Shown piece after piece: positions 55,323-63,202 of a stretch of DNA of 64,000 nucleotides. The notes below the pieces were generated by a model. The model was not told the DNA's origin and searched no databases. It saw only the letters and a list, made by a program, of their open reading frames with translations. The position numbers and the translations under genes are program-made. How positions within the stretch are numbered: position 1 is the stretch's first letter; each line of letters starts with the position of its first letter. This DNA comes from Algoriphagus terrigena DSM 22685 (GTDB taxonomy: Bacteria; Bacteroidota; Bacteroidia; Cytophagales; Cyclobacteriaceae). The stretch is from positions 62,001 through 126,000 of the forward strand of contig NZ_AUBW01000012.1 in NCBI RefSeq assembly GCF_000429445.1, in the 5' to 3' direction.

Positions 55323-56230
55323 TTTCCTGTTTTTTCTGCGATCCTCAACTTTGCACTTCTTGCTCTCGGATTGGCCGCAACCTCAGCCTCATCGGCTACG
55401 ATTGCCCCTCTCGATATCGGCTCCAAAGGCCTGATCAGGTTTCCGTAGAAATCCTTTTCGACTTCGCCTTGAAACTTGCCTTTGGCGATCAGATTTTTCA
55501 CGAGCCGATCCTCCAGGCTGTGATAGCTCATCACAACGAGCCTTCCTCCCGGCTTCAGTAGGTCCACGGCGCTAAGGAGCATTTCCTCCAGTGCACCCAT
55601 CTCATCGTTTACTTCGATCCGCAGAGCCTGAAAGACCTGCGCGTAATACTTGAAGTCCTTGCCCCGAGGAGCGTAATTTTTCAGAAAAGCCGTGAAGCCT
55701 TCGGTCGTTTCAAACGGCCTGTTCCCCCGCTCAGAGACGATGGCCTGAGCGAGCGTCTTGGCATTTTTCACTTCTCCATACATCCCCAGAATCTTATGGA
55801 GAGCTCCCTCATCATAGGTATTCAGCACTTCTTTGGCGCTGGTCTCAGCGGATTGATTCATCCGCATATCCAGATTGCCGCTGAATCGAGTGGAAAAACC
55901 TCTACCCGGCTCATCGATCTGGTGAGATGAAATCCCCAAATCCGCCAAAATTCCGTCGACCTGCTTGACCCCGTGTAGCCTGAGATAGCGCTTGATATCC
56001 CTGAAATTGGCCTGCACGATCGTGAAGCGGTCATCCTGAGGGACATTTGCCAACGCGTCTTCATCCTGATCAAAGCCGTAGAGATGCCCCTTATCCAGAT
56101 GCTTCAAAATCTCTCTGGAATGTCCCCCGCCCCCGAACGTCACATCGACGTAGGTTCCGTTGGGATTGATAGCCAAAGCTTCAGTGCATTGGGCGAGCAT
56201 CACTGGGATATGGTACACAGACTCAGTCAT
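55319..56230 (-). CDS. rsmH: 16S rRNA m4C1402 methyltransferase RsmH
   Basis: A 303-residue SAM-dependent methyltransferase that N4-methylates C1402 in the 16S rRNA decoding centre. Typical segments are YHIPVMLAQCTEAL, the SAM motif YVDVTFGGGGHSREIL, GFDQDEDAL, ADLGISSHQIDEPGRGFSTRF and VVMSYHSLEDRLVKNL. The length is standard. It begins 4 nt after the mraZ stop and overlaps ftsL by ATGA, the usual dcw order. Confidence 0.97.
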   Translation of the reverse strand: MTESVYHIPVMLAQCTEALAINPNGTYVDVTFGGGGHSREILKHLDKGHLYGFDQDEDALANVPQDDRFTIVQANFRDIKRYLRLHGVKQVDGILADLGISSHQIDEPGRGFSTRFSGNLDMRMNQSAETSAKEVLNTYDEGALHKILGMYGEVKNAKTLAQAIVSERGNRPFETTEGFTAFLKNYAPRGKDFKYYAQVFQALRIEVNDEMGALEEMLLSAVDLLKPGGRLVVMSYHSLEDRLVKNLIAKGKFQGEVEKDFYGNLIRPLEPISRGAIVADEAEVAANPRARSAKLRIAEKTGK

Positions 56231-56234
56231 AGCT

Positions 56235-56669
56235 TCAGGAGAGATACTTTTCCATCAGGCTGGACAAGTCCGCCGGATCTACAATAATGTTCTTGAGGTA
56301 GGTGTCAGGATTCCAGAGTTCAATTCTAGTCCCCATGCCCACGACCACCACATCCTTTTCCAAACTGGCATAGGTTTGGTAAAGCTTCGGAATCAACAAT
56401 CTCCCAGTGCTGTCCAAGTCCACCTCCACGATGGAATTGAAAAAAGAGCGCTGGAGCATCCGCTGCTCAGGATTGTTGATGTTCAGGGATTTGATCTGAC
56501 TCTCGAGCTTCTTGTACTCTACCATCGGATACAGTGCCAAGCACTTGTCCTCTGCCATCCGAAGCATCAAAGTCGTCCCGTTAGCCTCCGGAATTGCCCC
56601 CTTGATCTTGGAGGGCAAAACCAGACGCCCTTTGGGATCTAGCTTTACTTCGTACTGACTGTTGAACAT
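56235..56669 (-). CDS. mraZ: Transcriptional regulator MraZ
   Basis: A 144-residue AbrB-fold DNA-binding protein with two SpoVT-AbrB-like halves: YEVKLDPKGRLVLPSKIK (N-terminal) and VEVDLDSTGRLLIPKLYQTYA (C-terminal). MraZ forms a ring and binds tandem TGGGA-type boxes in its own promoter, controlling the dcw cluster. Such boxes are visible at 56725-56762. It is the first gene of the 13-gene cluster. Confidence 0.96.
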   Translation of the reverse strand: MFNSQYEVKLDPKGRLVLPSKIKGAIPEANGTTLMLRMAEDKCLALYPMVEYKKLESQIKSLNINNPEQRMLQRSFFNSIVEVDLDSTGRLLIPKLYQTYASLEKDVVVVGMGTRIELWNPDTYLKNIIVDPADLSSLMEKYLS

Positions 56670-56705
56670 GATTTGGACTCGATTAAATAGAGTTTACCGT
56701 AAAGA

Positions 56706-56713
56706 CAAAAGTA
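56706..56713 (-). promoter_or_regulatory. Putative dcw promoter (-7 element)
   Basis: On the minus strand, TACTTTTG matches the Bacteroidota consensus TAnnTTTG, 37 nt upstream of the mraZ ATG. The -33 region is occupied by the TGGGA boxes and has no TTTG, which suggests that polymerase access and MraZ binding interact. Inferred from consensus. Confidence 0.5.
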
Positions 56714-56724
56714 AGAAAATGGAT

Positions 56725-56762
56725 TTCACTTTCTCCCACTTTCTCCCACTTTTTCCCACTTT
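56725..56762 (-). promoter_or_regulatory. MraZ operator: tandem TGGGA boxes
   Basis: Read on the minus strand, AAAGTGGGA recurs three times at exactly 10-bp spacing (blocks 56731-56740, 56741-56750, 56751-56760), with a degenerate fourth (AAAGTGAAA, 56722-56730). MraZ is known from Escherichia coli and others to bind TGGGN repeats spaced 10 bp apart. The match in sequence and place is strong. Confidence 0.85.
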
Positions 56763-57168
56763 GAATTAAAAGTAGCCAAAAGATTGGTCCATCCCAATAG
56801 TTTTGGGAAAATTTCCAATAAAGTTTTATTGAGTTTCAGGAGGTTATCTTTTGGGCTGTGGAAGACAATAAACTTGAAAAACGAACCGTTGAGGCAGGTT
56901 TTGACTCCACCGAAGGTGGCGTCGTCGAGTGATGTCTAACAAAATAAAACCGTCGTACGTCGACTAGATTTTACTGATTATGCCGTTCGTACGAGAGTGG
57001 GCAAACGTGGGCTGCGCTTTTAATGCAAAAGGTTACAAAGCGTTAGATTTGTCAGGCAGGCGTTTCATATAAACTCACCCAAAACAACCTTCAACTCCAT
57101 TGCAATAGGACATTCGCAGAATGAATCTTGCTTTTTTTTATCTTTAGAAAACCGTTTTGCTCCTACTG
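56763..57168. other. Divergent intergenic region, no recognised gene
   Basis: This stretch between the MraZ boxes and the porin start holds no sizeable open frame. A 24-codon frame (56858-56932, GTG start, AGGAGG 15 nt upstream) and two CGTACG hexamers 34 bp apart (56954 and 56988) are seen. TATCTTTA near 57140 is a one-mismatch -7 element for the porin. Nothing matches a known RNA. Confidence 0.45.
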
Positions 57169-58368
57169 ATGCCCAAACATTTTTTCGCTTTCGCCTTTTT
57201 AGTATCAATCATTTCCCTTCCCGCCTTTAGTCAGGAAAGTCAAGATTCTGTCATCCGGCAAGCAAACATTCGGCATTCCTCTAAGGGGTTCGAATTCAGC
57301 ACGTCTGATGGCAATTTCTTACTTCAATTTGCAAGTCGGCTACAATTCAGATTTGCCAGCCCTTCGGATCAAAACCCAGTAACCTTCGACGATTTCGACG
57401 ATCAAAATCAGCGGCTTTTTAAGATCAACCGAGCCCGTCTCAAGATCGGCGGCCACGCATACCGCCCCTGGTTGAAATACTACTTCGAATACGAACTCAG
57501 TCAGAGCAACTTGCTTGATTTCAGAGTGATGGTGGAAAAATGGCCTTTCTTGAACTTCAAATTTGGGCAGTGGAAGGTAGAGTTTACACGTGAGCGGTTC
57601 ATCAGTTCCGGCGAGCAGCAGCTGGTCGAACGCTCCCTGATCAACAGGGCCTTTACGCTCGACAGGCAGCAGGGGATGACCATCTACGGAAATCTGGACG
57701 GGGGTGGCATTGCCAATTTCGACTATTGGGTGGCGATGCTCACAGGGACAGGGCGAGGAGCTAGTAGCAACGATGACTCTAAGCTGATGTATTTCGGACG
57801 GCTCCAATGGAATCTTCTTGGAAGACCCGTTCCTTTTGAGGGCGGGGACATGGAGATTTCGGAGCTTCCCGCCGCTCTGTTGGCATTCGCCGCTGTGACC
57901 AACACCAGCCCTTACACACGATTCTCACAAGCGGGAGGAGGCTATCTGGAAGGATTTGAGGACGGACTTCCGGGGCAATATACCGTCAATCAGTTTCAAG
58001 TGGAAACCGCATTCGACTTCAAAGGCTTCTCCTACGCTTCCGAATTTCATAAAAAATATATTCTAAACAATCAGACCAACCTCACCACTGATCTTGGAGG
58101 TTACTATATCCAAGCCGGATATTTCGTCCATCAAGCGCTGGAATTTTGGCCGGAAAAACTGGAAATCGCTACGCGTTTTGCTCAATACAGACCCGACCTG
58201 AGTATCCCCGAAAATCGTCAATCAGAGCTTGCCTTGGCGTTCAATTATTTCTTTGCTGGGCATAAAAACAAACTCACGGCGGAGTTAACACGCTTTTTGT
58301 TCCAAGACAACACCCTATCCCAAAGTGACGAGACTCGAATACGAGTCCAATATGACATTTCTTTTTGA
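57169..58368 (+). CDS. Phosphate-selective-type porin (OprP/OprO family)
   Basis: A 399-residue outer-membrane porin. The start at 57169 (MPKHFFAFAFLVSIISLPAFSQ) gives a clean signal peptide; the open frame continues to a TTG 12 nt upstream. Family segments include GFEFSTSDGNFLLQFASRLQFRF, RARLKIGGHAYRPWLKYYFEYEL, LNFKFGQWKVEFTRERFISSGEQQLVERS and a terminal aromatic strand IRVQYDISF. OprP proteins are anion-selective, but many Bacteroidota members have other or unknown solutes, so phosphate is not certain. It stands alone and converges on the M56 gene across a shared terminator. Confidence 0.88.
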   Translation: MPKHFFAFAFLVSIISLPAFSQESQDSVIRQANIRHSSKGFEFSTSDGNFLLQFASRLQFRFASPSDQNPVTFDDFDDQNQRLFKINRARLKIGGHAYRPWLKYYFEYELSQSNLLDFRVMVEKWPFLNFKFGQWKVEFTRERFISSGEQQLVERSLINRAFTLDRQQGMTIYGNLDGGGIANFDYWVAMLTGTGRGASSNDDSKLMYFGRLQWNLLGRPVPFEGGDMEISELPAALLAFAAVTNTSPYTRFSQAGGGYLEGFEDGLPGQYTVNQFQVETAFDFKGFSYASEFHKKYILNNQTNLTTDLGGYYIQAGYFVHQALEFWPEKLEIATRFAQYRPDLSIPENRQSELALAFNYFFAGHKNKLTAELTRFLFQDNTLSQSDETRIRVQYDISF

Positions 58369-58383
58369 CGTCCGTCTAAGGCA

Positions 58384-58414
58384 CAAAAAAACCTGTCCAT
58401 CTGGACAGGTCTTT
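58384..58414. terminator. Bidirectional terminator
   Basis: ACCTGTCC (58391-58398) pairs with GGACAGGT (58403-58410) around a 4-nt loop. The minus-strand tail is TTTTTTTG and the plus-strand tail CTTTCTG. It lies between the convergent porin and M56 genes and should serve both. Confidence 0.9.
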
Positions 58415-58436
58415 CTGATGCATCAACACACAATTA

Positions 58437-60536
58437 TTAGTTATTGTCTTTCTTGAGTTCTTCTTTAAGCAACTTTTGGAATTCATCCATTTTGATCTGG
58501 TGTTCCTTTTGCCACGCTTCCATCTTTCGCTCGAACTCCTCCATCTTCGGTTTTTGAGCCGTCTCCCACTCTTTCATCTGTAGCTCAAATTCCTTCATCT
58601 TGGGTCCTTGGGCAGCTTCCCATTCCTTCATCTTCTGCTCAAACTCCTCCATCTTAGGCCCATTTGCAGCCTGCCACTCTTGCATTTTAGCTTCAAATTC
58701 CTCCATCTTAGGGCCGTTAGCAGCCTGCCATTCCTCCATTCTAGCTTCAAACTCTTTCATCTTTGGGCCATTTGCAGCCTGCCATTCTTCCATTTTAGCT
58801 TCAAACTCCTTGAGTTTCGGCTCAAAATCCTTTTCGAATTTTGCCTCCCATTCTGCTGAATTTTTCTCCCATTCCTTGGCAGCTTCTTCGGCTTTTTTAG
58901 CCCATTCTTTGGCGCTGGCATCCATCTTCTTTGCCCACTTTTCCTTTTCTTCCTTGCTCATTTTCGTCGTGTCAAAAGAGAAATTGAAGGGAGCCAAGTT
59001 CTGGTCAAATTCAAAATCAAAGTCCATATCCATCGCAGGCATGACGGGCATTACGAAGTCCATTGCAGGCATCGGAAATGTAGTCATGTCCATCGGAGCC
59101 ATAGGGGACATAGGCGCCATCACCGGCATGGTCATGGCAAAATCAAACGCAGGCATGGGTGCCAGGGCAAAGTCGGCCGGGAAAACAGGAGCCATTGGCA
59201 TATCCAGTTTCGGCATATTTTCATAGTCAAACGCCTGAAGATTATCCAACGCAGCCTTAGCCTTCGGAGAGAGCTTGACCGTATCACCTCCCGAGATCAA
59301 GAGATCTCCCTGGATTCGATAGGTCTCTCCTTCATCGTTGGTGAACACCATCGTGTGGTTGCCATCGGCAGAAGAGGGCGCTTTTGGCTCTGATTGCTTG
59401 GATTTTTTGATGGTGTCCTGGGCTGCGAAAGCTGAAAATGCAGGCTCAACTCCAACGACAGACGTTTTAGAGTTAACCGGACCTGTGTGGTTTGGGGCGT
59501 CTTGCTGGGCACTTGCCATCAGGCCGACGCTGAGGAATAGAGTAAGTAGCATGGGGATAGAGATAATAGGGGTTTGTGGATAGTTTTGGGATGGATAGCC
59601 GAGTATCCTTTTGATTCGTTGTAGCGTTGGATTCCGGTTTTTTCCGGCTGCCAAGGCCAGTTCGGGGGGATTTTGCTTCGCAAAATGGAGTACCTCAGCA
59701 AGGCTGGTTGCGAGTGTTTTGGGTTCAATGCCTGCTTTCATCACGAGATCGTCAGCGGCATTTTCCCTCAATTCTTTGACTGTTGTATTCATCCACCAGT
59801 AGCAAGGATGAAAGAAGAAAAGAACTTCCAGACCGGAAAGGAGCAGGTTAACGAGGTAGTCGTTCCGCTTCACATGCGCCAGTTCGTGAGCAATGATCGC
59901 TTCGAGCTGTGCCGGCGAAAGCTGAAAAAGCAATCCGGCCGGGAAAAGGATGACGGGTTTCAAAGTACCAAATGTCAGGGGAGAAGCTCCAAACGTACTC
60001 ACCCGGAGTTGCACCTCTCCATCGATCCCCATCTTGCCCGCCAAGCGGTAAAGAACTTTTTGCAGCTGGAAATCAGTAACCGGGCTGGATGATTTGCGAA
60101 GACTCCGAATCTCAGACAGACTGTTCACCAATCGGAACAAAAACAGGAGCGCTCCCAAAAACCAGAAGTTGACCAACAAGGGGATATTTTGCTCAATCCA
60201 AAAACTCGCCCGGTCGATACCGGATTCGATCCCAACTTCAGCTTGGAGAAGGGAAGGGTTGGCCAGAATACGCTGGAGATCCGCGCTAGAAACCATCGGC
60301 ACGGAAGATCCTGCTGGCTGATATTCATAGATAAAAGTACCAACAGACACAGCCAGAGAAAGCGTCAGAGCACCTACAGCCATGCCGTACTTGACGGCAG
60401 GCCGTGCGCGGTGCAGCACCTTCATCACCACCCAAAGCAAGGAGGCGATCAAAACCAGCTGCCAAAGCGAATGGACCAAGGTCCAGCCCAGCGCCTGAAG
60501 TAAATTATCGGGGATCCAGTCGATTAAAATTTTCAT
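58437..60536 (-). CDS. M56 (BlaR1-like) metallopeptidase with repeat tail
   Basis: A 699-residue membrane peptidase. The N-terminal part has about four membrane helices with the zinc site HELAH at 217-221 and the downstream ENAAD ligand motif near 258-262, as in BlaR1/MecR1. A fifth hydrophobic segment lies near 325-343. There is no penicillin-sensor domain. Instead, residues 441-504 contain 17 methionines among Pro, Ala, Asp and Phe, then a charged helical zone, then six 18-residue repeats (577-684, core EFExKMxEWxxAxGPKM). Family members cleave a BlaI-type repressor. It overlaps the BlaI gene by ATGA. The signal sensed is unknown. Confidence 0.92.
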   Translation of the reverse strand: MKILIDWIPDNLLQALGWTLVHSLWQLVLIASLLWVVMKVLHRARPAVKYGMAVGALTLSLAVSVGTFIYEYQPAGSSVPMVSSADLQRILANPSLLQAEVGIESGIDRASFWIEQNIPLLVNFWFLGALLFLFRLVNSLSEIRSLRKSSSPVTDFQLQKVLYRLAGKMGIDGEVQLRVSTFGASPLTFGTLKPVILFPAGLLFQLSPAQLEAIIAHELAHVKRNDYLVNLLLSGLEVLFFFHPCYWWMNTTVKELRENAADDLVMKAGIEPKTLATSLAEVLHFAKQNPPELALAAGKNRNPTLQRIKRILGYPSQNYPQTPIISIPMLLTLFLSVGLMASAQQDAPNHTGPVNSKTSVVGVEPAFSAFAAQDTIKKSKQSEPKAPSSADGNHTMVFTNDEGETYRIQGDLLISGGDTVKLSPKAKAALDNLQAFDYENMPKLDMPMAPVFPADFALAPMPAFDFAMTMPVMAPMSPMAPMDMTTFPMPAMDFVMPVMPAMDMDFDFEFDQNLAPFNFSFDTTKMSKEEKEKWAKKMDASAKEWAKKAEEAAKEWEKNSAEWEAKFEKDFEPKLKEFEAKMEEWQAANGPKMKEFEARMEEWQAANGPKMEEFEAKMQEWQAANGPKMEEFEQKMKEWEAAQGPKMKEFELQMKEWETAQKPKMEEFERKMEAWQKEHQIKMDEFQKLLKEELKKDNN
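58485..58808 (-). repeat. Six tandem 54-bp coding repeats
   Basis: These encode the six 18-residue repeats of the M56 protein (residues 577-684). The first three units are nearly identical in protein sequence, and the last two diverge, as expected for recent internal expansion at one end. Confidence 0.85.
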
Positions 60537-60907
60537 TTCGGCTTGTTTTCAAGTTGGTCTAAAAATGCTCTGATTTCATCTATTTCATCCTTCGAGGGAT
60601 TTTCCTGACCCAAGGCCTGCATGACCAAGGTTTTGGAAGAACCTCCAAAGGCGGTACTCATCAAGTTTTTCAAAAGGGAATTTTGGGTGTCCTTTTGATT
60701 GGTGGCAGGTCGATAGATATGGGATCTGTTTTCTTCATCCCGGAGCACCATCCCCTTAGCATGCATGATCTGCATGATCTTCAGGGTGGTCGTGTAGCCA
60801 GTCTCCTTGGTCTCCGCGAGACGCTCATGAATCTGCCGCACACTCGCCTCTTTCATTTCCCATAAAAGGGCCAAAATTTCCAATTCTGCTTCTGTTGGCT
60901 TGCTCAT
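60533..60907 (-). CDS. BlaI/MecI-family transcriptional repressor
   Basis: A 124-residue winged-helix repressor. The start at 60907 (MSKPTEAELEILALLWEMKEASVRQIHERL) gives the canonical N-terminus; the upstream frame is non-coding promoter DNA. The recognition helix region is TGYTTTLKIMQIMHAKGMV and the cleavage/dimer region DEENRSHIYRPA. Three perfect TACGA-N6-TCGTA palindromes lie directly upstream over the promoter, so it is almost certainly self-regulated. Its stop overlaps the M56 start. No beta-lactamase gene lies nearby, so other targets are unknown. Confidence 0.94.
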   Translation of the reverse strand: MSKPTEAELEILALLWEMKEASVRQIHERLAETKETGYTTTLKIMQIMHAKGMVLRDEENRSHIYRPATNQKDTQNSLLKNLMSTAFGGSSKTLVMQALGQENPSKDEIDEIRAFLDQLENKPK

Positions 60908-60916
60908 GTCAGTACT

Positions 60917-60986
60917 TACGATATCTTTCGTACCAAAGTTATACGAAGTCAATCGTAATTTCAAAATAAGTACGACAATTATCGTA
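60917..60986 (-). promoter_or_regulatory. Three BlaI-type operators over the blaI promoter
   Basis: TACGA-N6-TCGTA occurs at 60917-60932, 60942-60957 and 60971-60986, each a perfect 5+5 palindrome. On the minus strand a -7 element TAACTTTG (60934-60941) and a -33 TTTG (60962-60965) are 20 nt apart. Operator 2 fills the spacer, operator 1 covers the start site and operator 3 lies just upstream of -33. Confidence 0.85.
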
Positions 60987-61282
60987 TTAAAATTTGTTAA
61001 GTGCTGGTTTTGTGAGCAATAGGAATTCTGCTGGCAGGATTTTGACTCTATCGTCTTAATCAACACACCACTCCCGTCGCATGGATCTGAAAAATAAGAA
61101 CCGAAAAGTCTGCTCCGGCTGGCGTTGATTGTCTTTAAAATGACTGCCGATAGCACCATTATTCAAAAGAAGTCGGACTAGAACCGCAGGCAGAAAGTCA
61201 TGTGATCAAATATTTTCATAGCAAGCCGAACCATCTACACTTTCAATTAGTTGTATATACACGTAAATCTAAACCAACAAGT
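60987..61282. other. Divergent intergenic region upstream of the reductase
   Basis: No gene was found. A TGTATATACA palindrome lies about 25 nt before the reductase start (near 61252-61261), a possible operator for a repressor not encoded here. No -33/-7 pair was recognised for the plus-strand gene. Confidence 0.4.
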
Positions 61283-62392
61283 ATGGACACTAGTCAACCA
61301 CTTTTACAACCTATCACAGTCGGCAGTCTGAATCTAAAAAACAGAGTTTGGATGGCTCCAATGACCAGAAGTAGAGCAGCCAATCCTGAAAACAAAGTCT
61401 TTGAACTCCATGAAGAATATTACAGGCAACGGGCATCAGCTGGGCTGATCATCTCCGAAGGATCCCAAGTTTCCCCTCAGGCAGTTGGGTACATCAACAC
61501 GCCGGGCATCTATTCCGCGGCTCAGACCGAAGCATGGAAAGGGGTGGCCAAGGCAGTTCACGAAGCCGACGGGCACATCTTTATCCAGCTCTGGCACGTG
61601 GGGCGCATGTCTCATCCGGATTTTCACGGCGGTGAACTACCAGTGTCAGCTTCTGCTACCAATCCGAATTCAAAATCGTTTACACCAAACGGATTCAAGG
61701 ACACTGTTACTGCGAGAGCAATGACTTTGGAAGAAATCAAGCAGACCATTGAGGACTTTAAAAACGCTGCAAAAAACGCGGTGGAAGCCGGTTTCGACGG
61801 TGTGGAAATCCACTCTTCCAATGGCTATTTGTTCCACCAGTTTTTCAATACTTCTTCCAATCACCGAACAGATGAATACGGTGGGAGCATGGAAAACAGA
61901 GCTCGCTTACTTTTCGAAGTCATTGATGCCATCAAAGAAGTAATGCCCGAAAACCGAATCGGTTTACGTCTCAATCCGTCGCTTCATGGCGTGTTTGGGA
62001 TGACTTTGGACAAAGACACGATTCCGACCTTTGATTACATCATCAACAGATTAAATGACTACGACCTGGCGTATTTGCATCTATCGGAGCCATTCACTGA
62101 TGTAAGCGAGGTTCCTTTTGCGGAGCAAAATATCGCCAAACGATATCGACCGATCTACAAAGGAACCTTGGTAATCAATAGCGCTTTTGACCAAAAAAGC
62201 GGCAATGAAGTGATTGAAGCCGGATTGGCAGACGCAGTTGCTTTCGGCAAACCGTTTATCTCAAATCCGGACTTACCGGAGCGAATCGCTGAAAATGCGG
62301 ACTGGGCCGAGTGGGATCAAAACACCTTCTACACGCCGGGAGAAAAGGGCTACACAGATTATAAGCGTCTCGAGGAGGCGAAAGTTGGTTAA
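61283..62392 (+). CDS. Alkene reductase, old yellow enzyme family
   Basis: A 369-residue FMN ene-reductase of the NemA/OYE type. It reduces activated C=C bonds or nitro groups with NADPH. The start at 61283 (MDTSQPLLQPITVGSLNLKNRVWMAPMTRSRA) is the family opening; the upstream frame is leader. Active-site motifs are FIQLWHVGRMSH, DGVEIHSSNGYLFHQFF (FMN/substrate HxxN-type), and GGSMENRARLLFEV. The length is typical. Such enzymes usually answer electrophile stress. It is followed by a strong terminator. Confidence 0.93.
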   Translation: MDTSQPLLQPITVGSLNLKNRVWMAPMTRSRAANPENKVFELHEEYYRQRASAGLIISEGSQVSPQAVGYINTPGIYSAAQTEAWKGVAKAVHEADGHIFIQLWHVGRMSHPDFHGGELPVSASATNPNSKSFTPNGFKDTVTARAMTLEEIKQTIEDFKNAAKNAVEAGFDGVEIHSSNGYLFHQFFNTSSNHRTDEYGGSMENRARLLFEVIDAIKEVMPENRIGLRLNPSLHGVFGMTLDKDTIPTFDYIINRLNDYDLAYLHLSEPFTDVSEVPFAEQNIAKRYRPIYKGTLVINSAFDQKSGNEVIEAGLADAVAFGKPFISNPDLPERIAENADWAEWDQNTFYTPGEKGYTDYKRLEEAKVG

Positions 62393-62400
62393 TTCACCCA

Positions 62401-62431
62401 AAAAGGGCTGTCCAGAAGACAGCCCTTTTCT
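62401..62431 (+). terminator. Rho-independent terminator of the reductase gene
   Basis: A 12-bp perfect stem (62401-62412 with 62418-62429) around a CAGAA loop, ending in TTTTCT. It lies 9 nt beyond the stop. Confidence 0.9.
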
Positions 62432-62444
62432 ATACCTTTAAATC

Positions 62445-63200
62445 ATGTGTCTCGTTGCATTTTCCTGGCAAGTCTATCCAGACTATCCACTTCTGATTTC
62501 CGCTAACCGCGATGAGTTTTTTGACCGTCCGACCGCCCCGCTGCACCAATGGGAAAGCGGCATCTATGCAGGCAAAGATCTGCGTGGCGGAGGGACTTGG
62601 ATGGGCTTTCACCCAAGTGGGAAATGGTCTCTGCTGACTAATTACCGGGATTTTCACCGAACTCATCCAGGAGAGATCAGCCGCGGAAAGCTCGTTCAGA
62701 ATTACCTAGAAGGATCTATTGGCCCTGAGGCTTATCTTGAATCGGTCCACCAAGACCAGCATCGATACGACGGATTCAATCTGCTGGTCTCTGATGGGCA
62801 GAAGCTGTTCTACCTCAGCAACTACGGTGAAGGGATTCAGGAAATCCAGCCGGGAATCCACGGACTGAGCAACGGACTGATCAATGATCCCTGGCCAAAA
62901 GTCGAGCTGGCAAAAAGCCAACTTGCCGAATTGATCTCGTCAGAGACCACCAATGACACCCTTCTCTCGATCTTAAAATCACCCCTCACATATCCCGCTG
63001 AAACACTCCCTGCCACGGGCGTTCCGGAGCCGATGGAGATCTCGCTCTCAGCGCAACTGATCCGAATGCCTCCGAGCTATGGAACTGTTTCGGCCACATC
63101 TGTTTTAACAAACAAGAGCGGATGGACTCAGGTCAGAGAGCGAAGCTTCGACTGGGATCTTGAGAACCATCGCGACATTTCTTTCAGCTTTCAAACCTAA
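62445..63200 (+). CDS. NRDE/TANGO2-family protein
   Basis: A 251-residue protein of the NRDE (TANGO2) family, cytoplasmic by the lack of a signal. The N-terminal Cys2 (MCLVAF) and the name-giving NRDEF (about residues 22-26, in LLISANRDEFFDRP) are present, with GGGTWMGFHPSGKWSLLTNYRD. Cys2 may become an N-terminal nucleophile after Met removal, but the reaction is uncertain; eukaryotic relatives are linked to lipid or haem handling. It lies 2 nt before ypdA, so they are probably co-transcribed. Confidence 0.9.
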   Translation: MCLVAFSWQVYPDYPLLISANRDEFFDRPTAPLHQWESGIYAGKDLRGGGTWMGFHPSGKWSLLTNYRDFHRTHPGEISRGKLVQNYLEGSIGPEAYLESVHQDQHRYDGFNLLVSDGQKLFYLSNYGEGIQEIQPGIHGLSNGLINDPWPKVELAKSQLAELISSETTNDTLLSILKSPLTYPAETLPATGVPEPMEISLSAQLIRMPPSYGTVSATSVLTNKSGWTQVRERSFDWDLENHRDISFSFQT

Positions 63201-63202
63201 CC

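Noticed and set aside
60908-61159. BlaI extended upstream by 84 residues
   Set aside because: The extension reads through the operator palindromes and promoter; the ATG at 60907 gives the family N-terminus.
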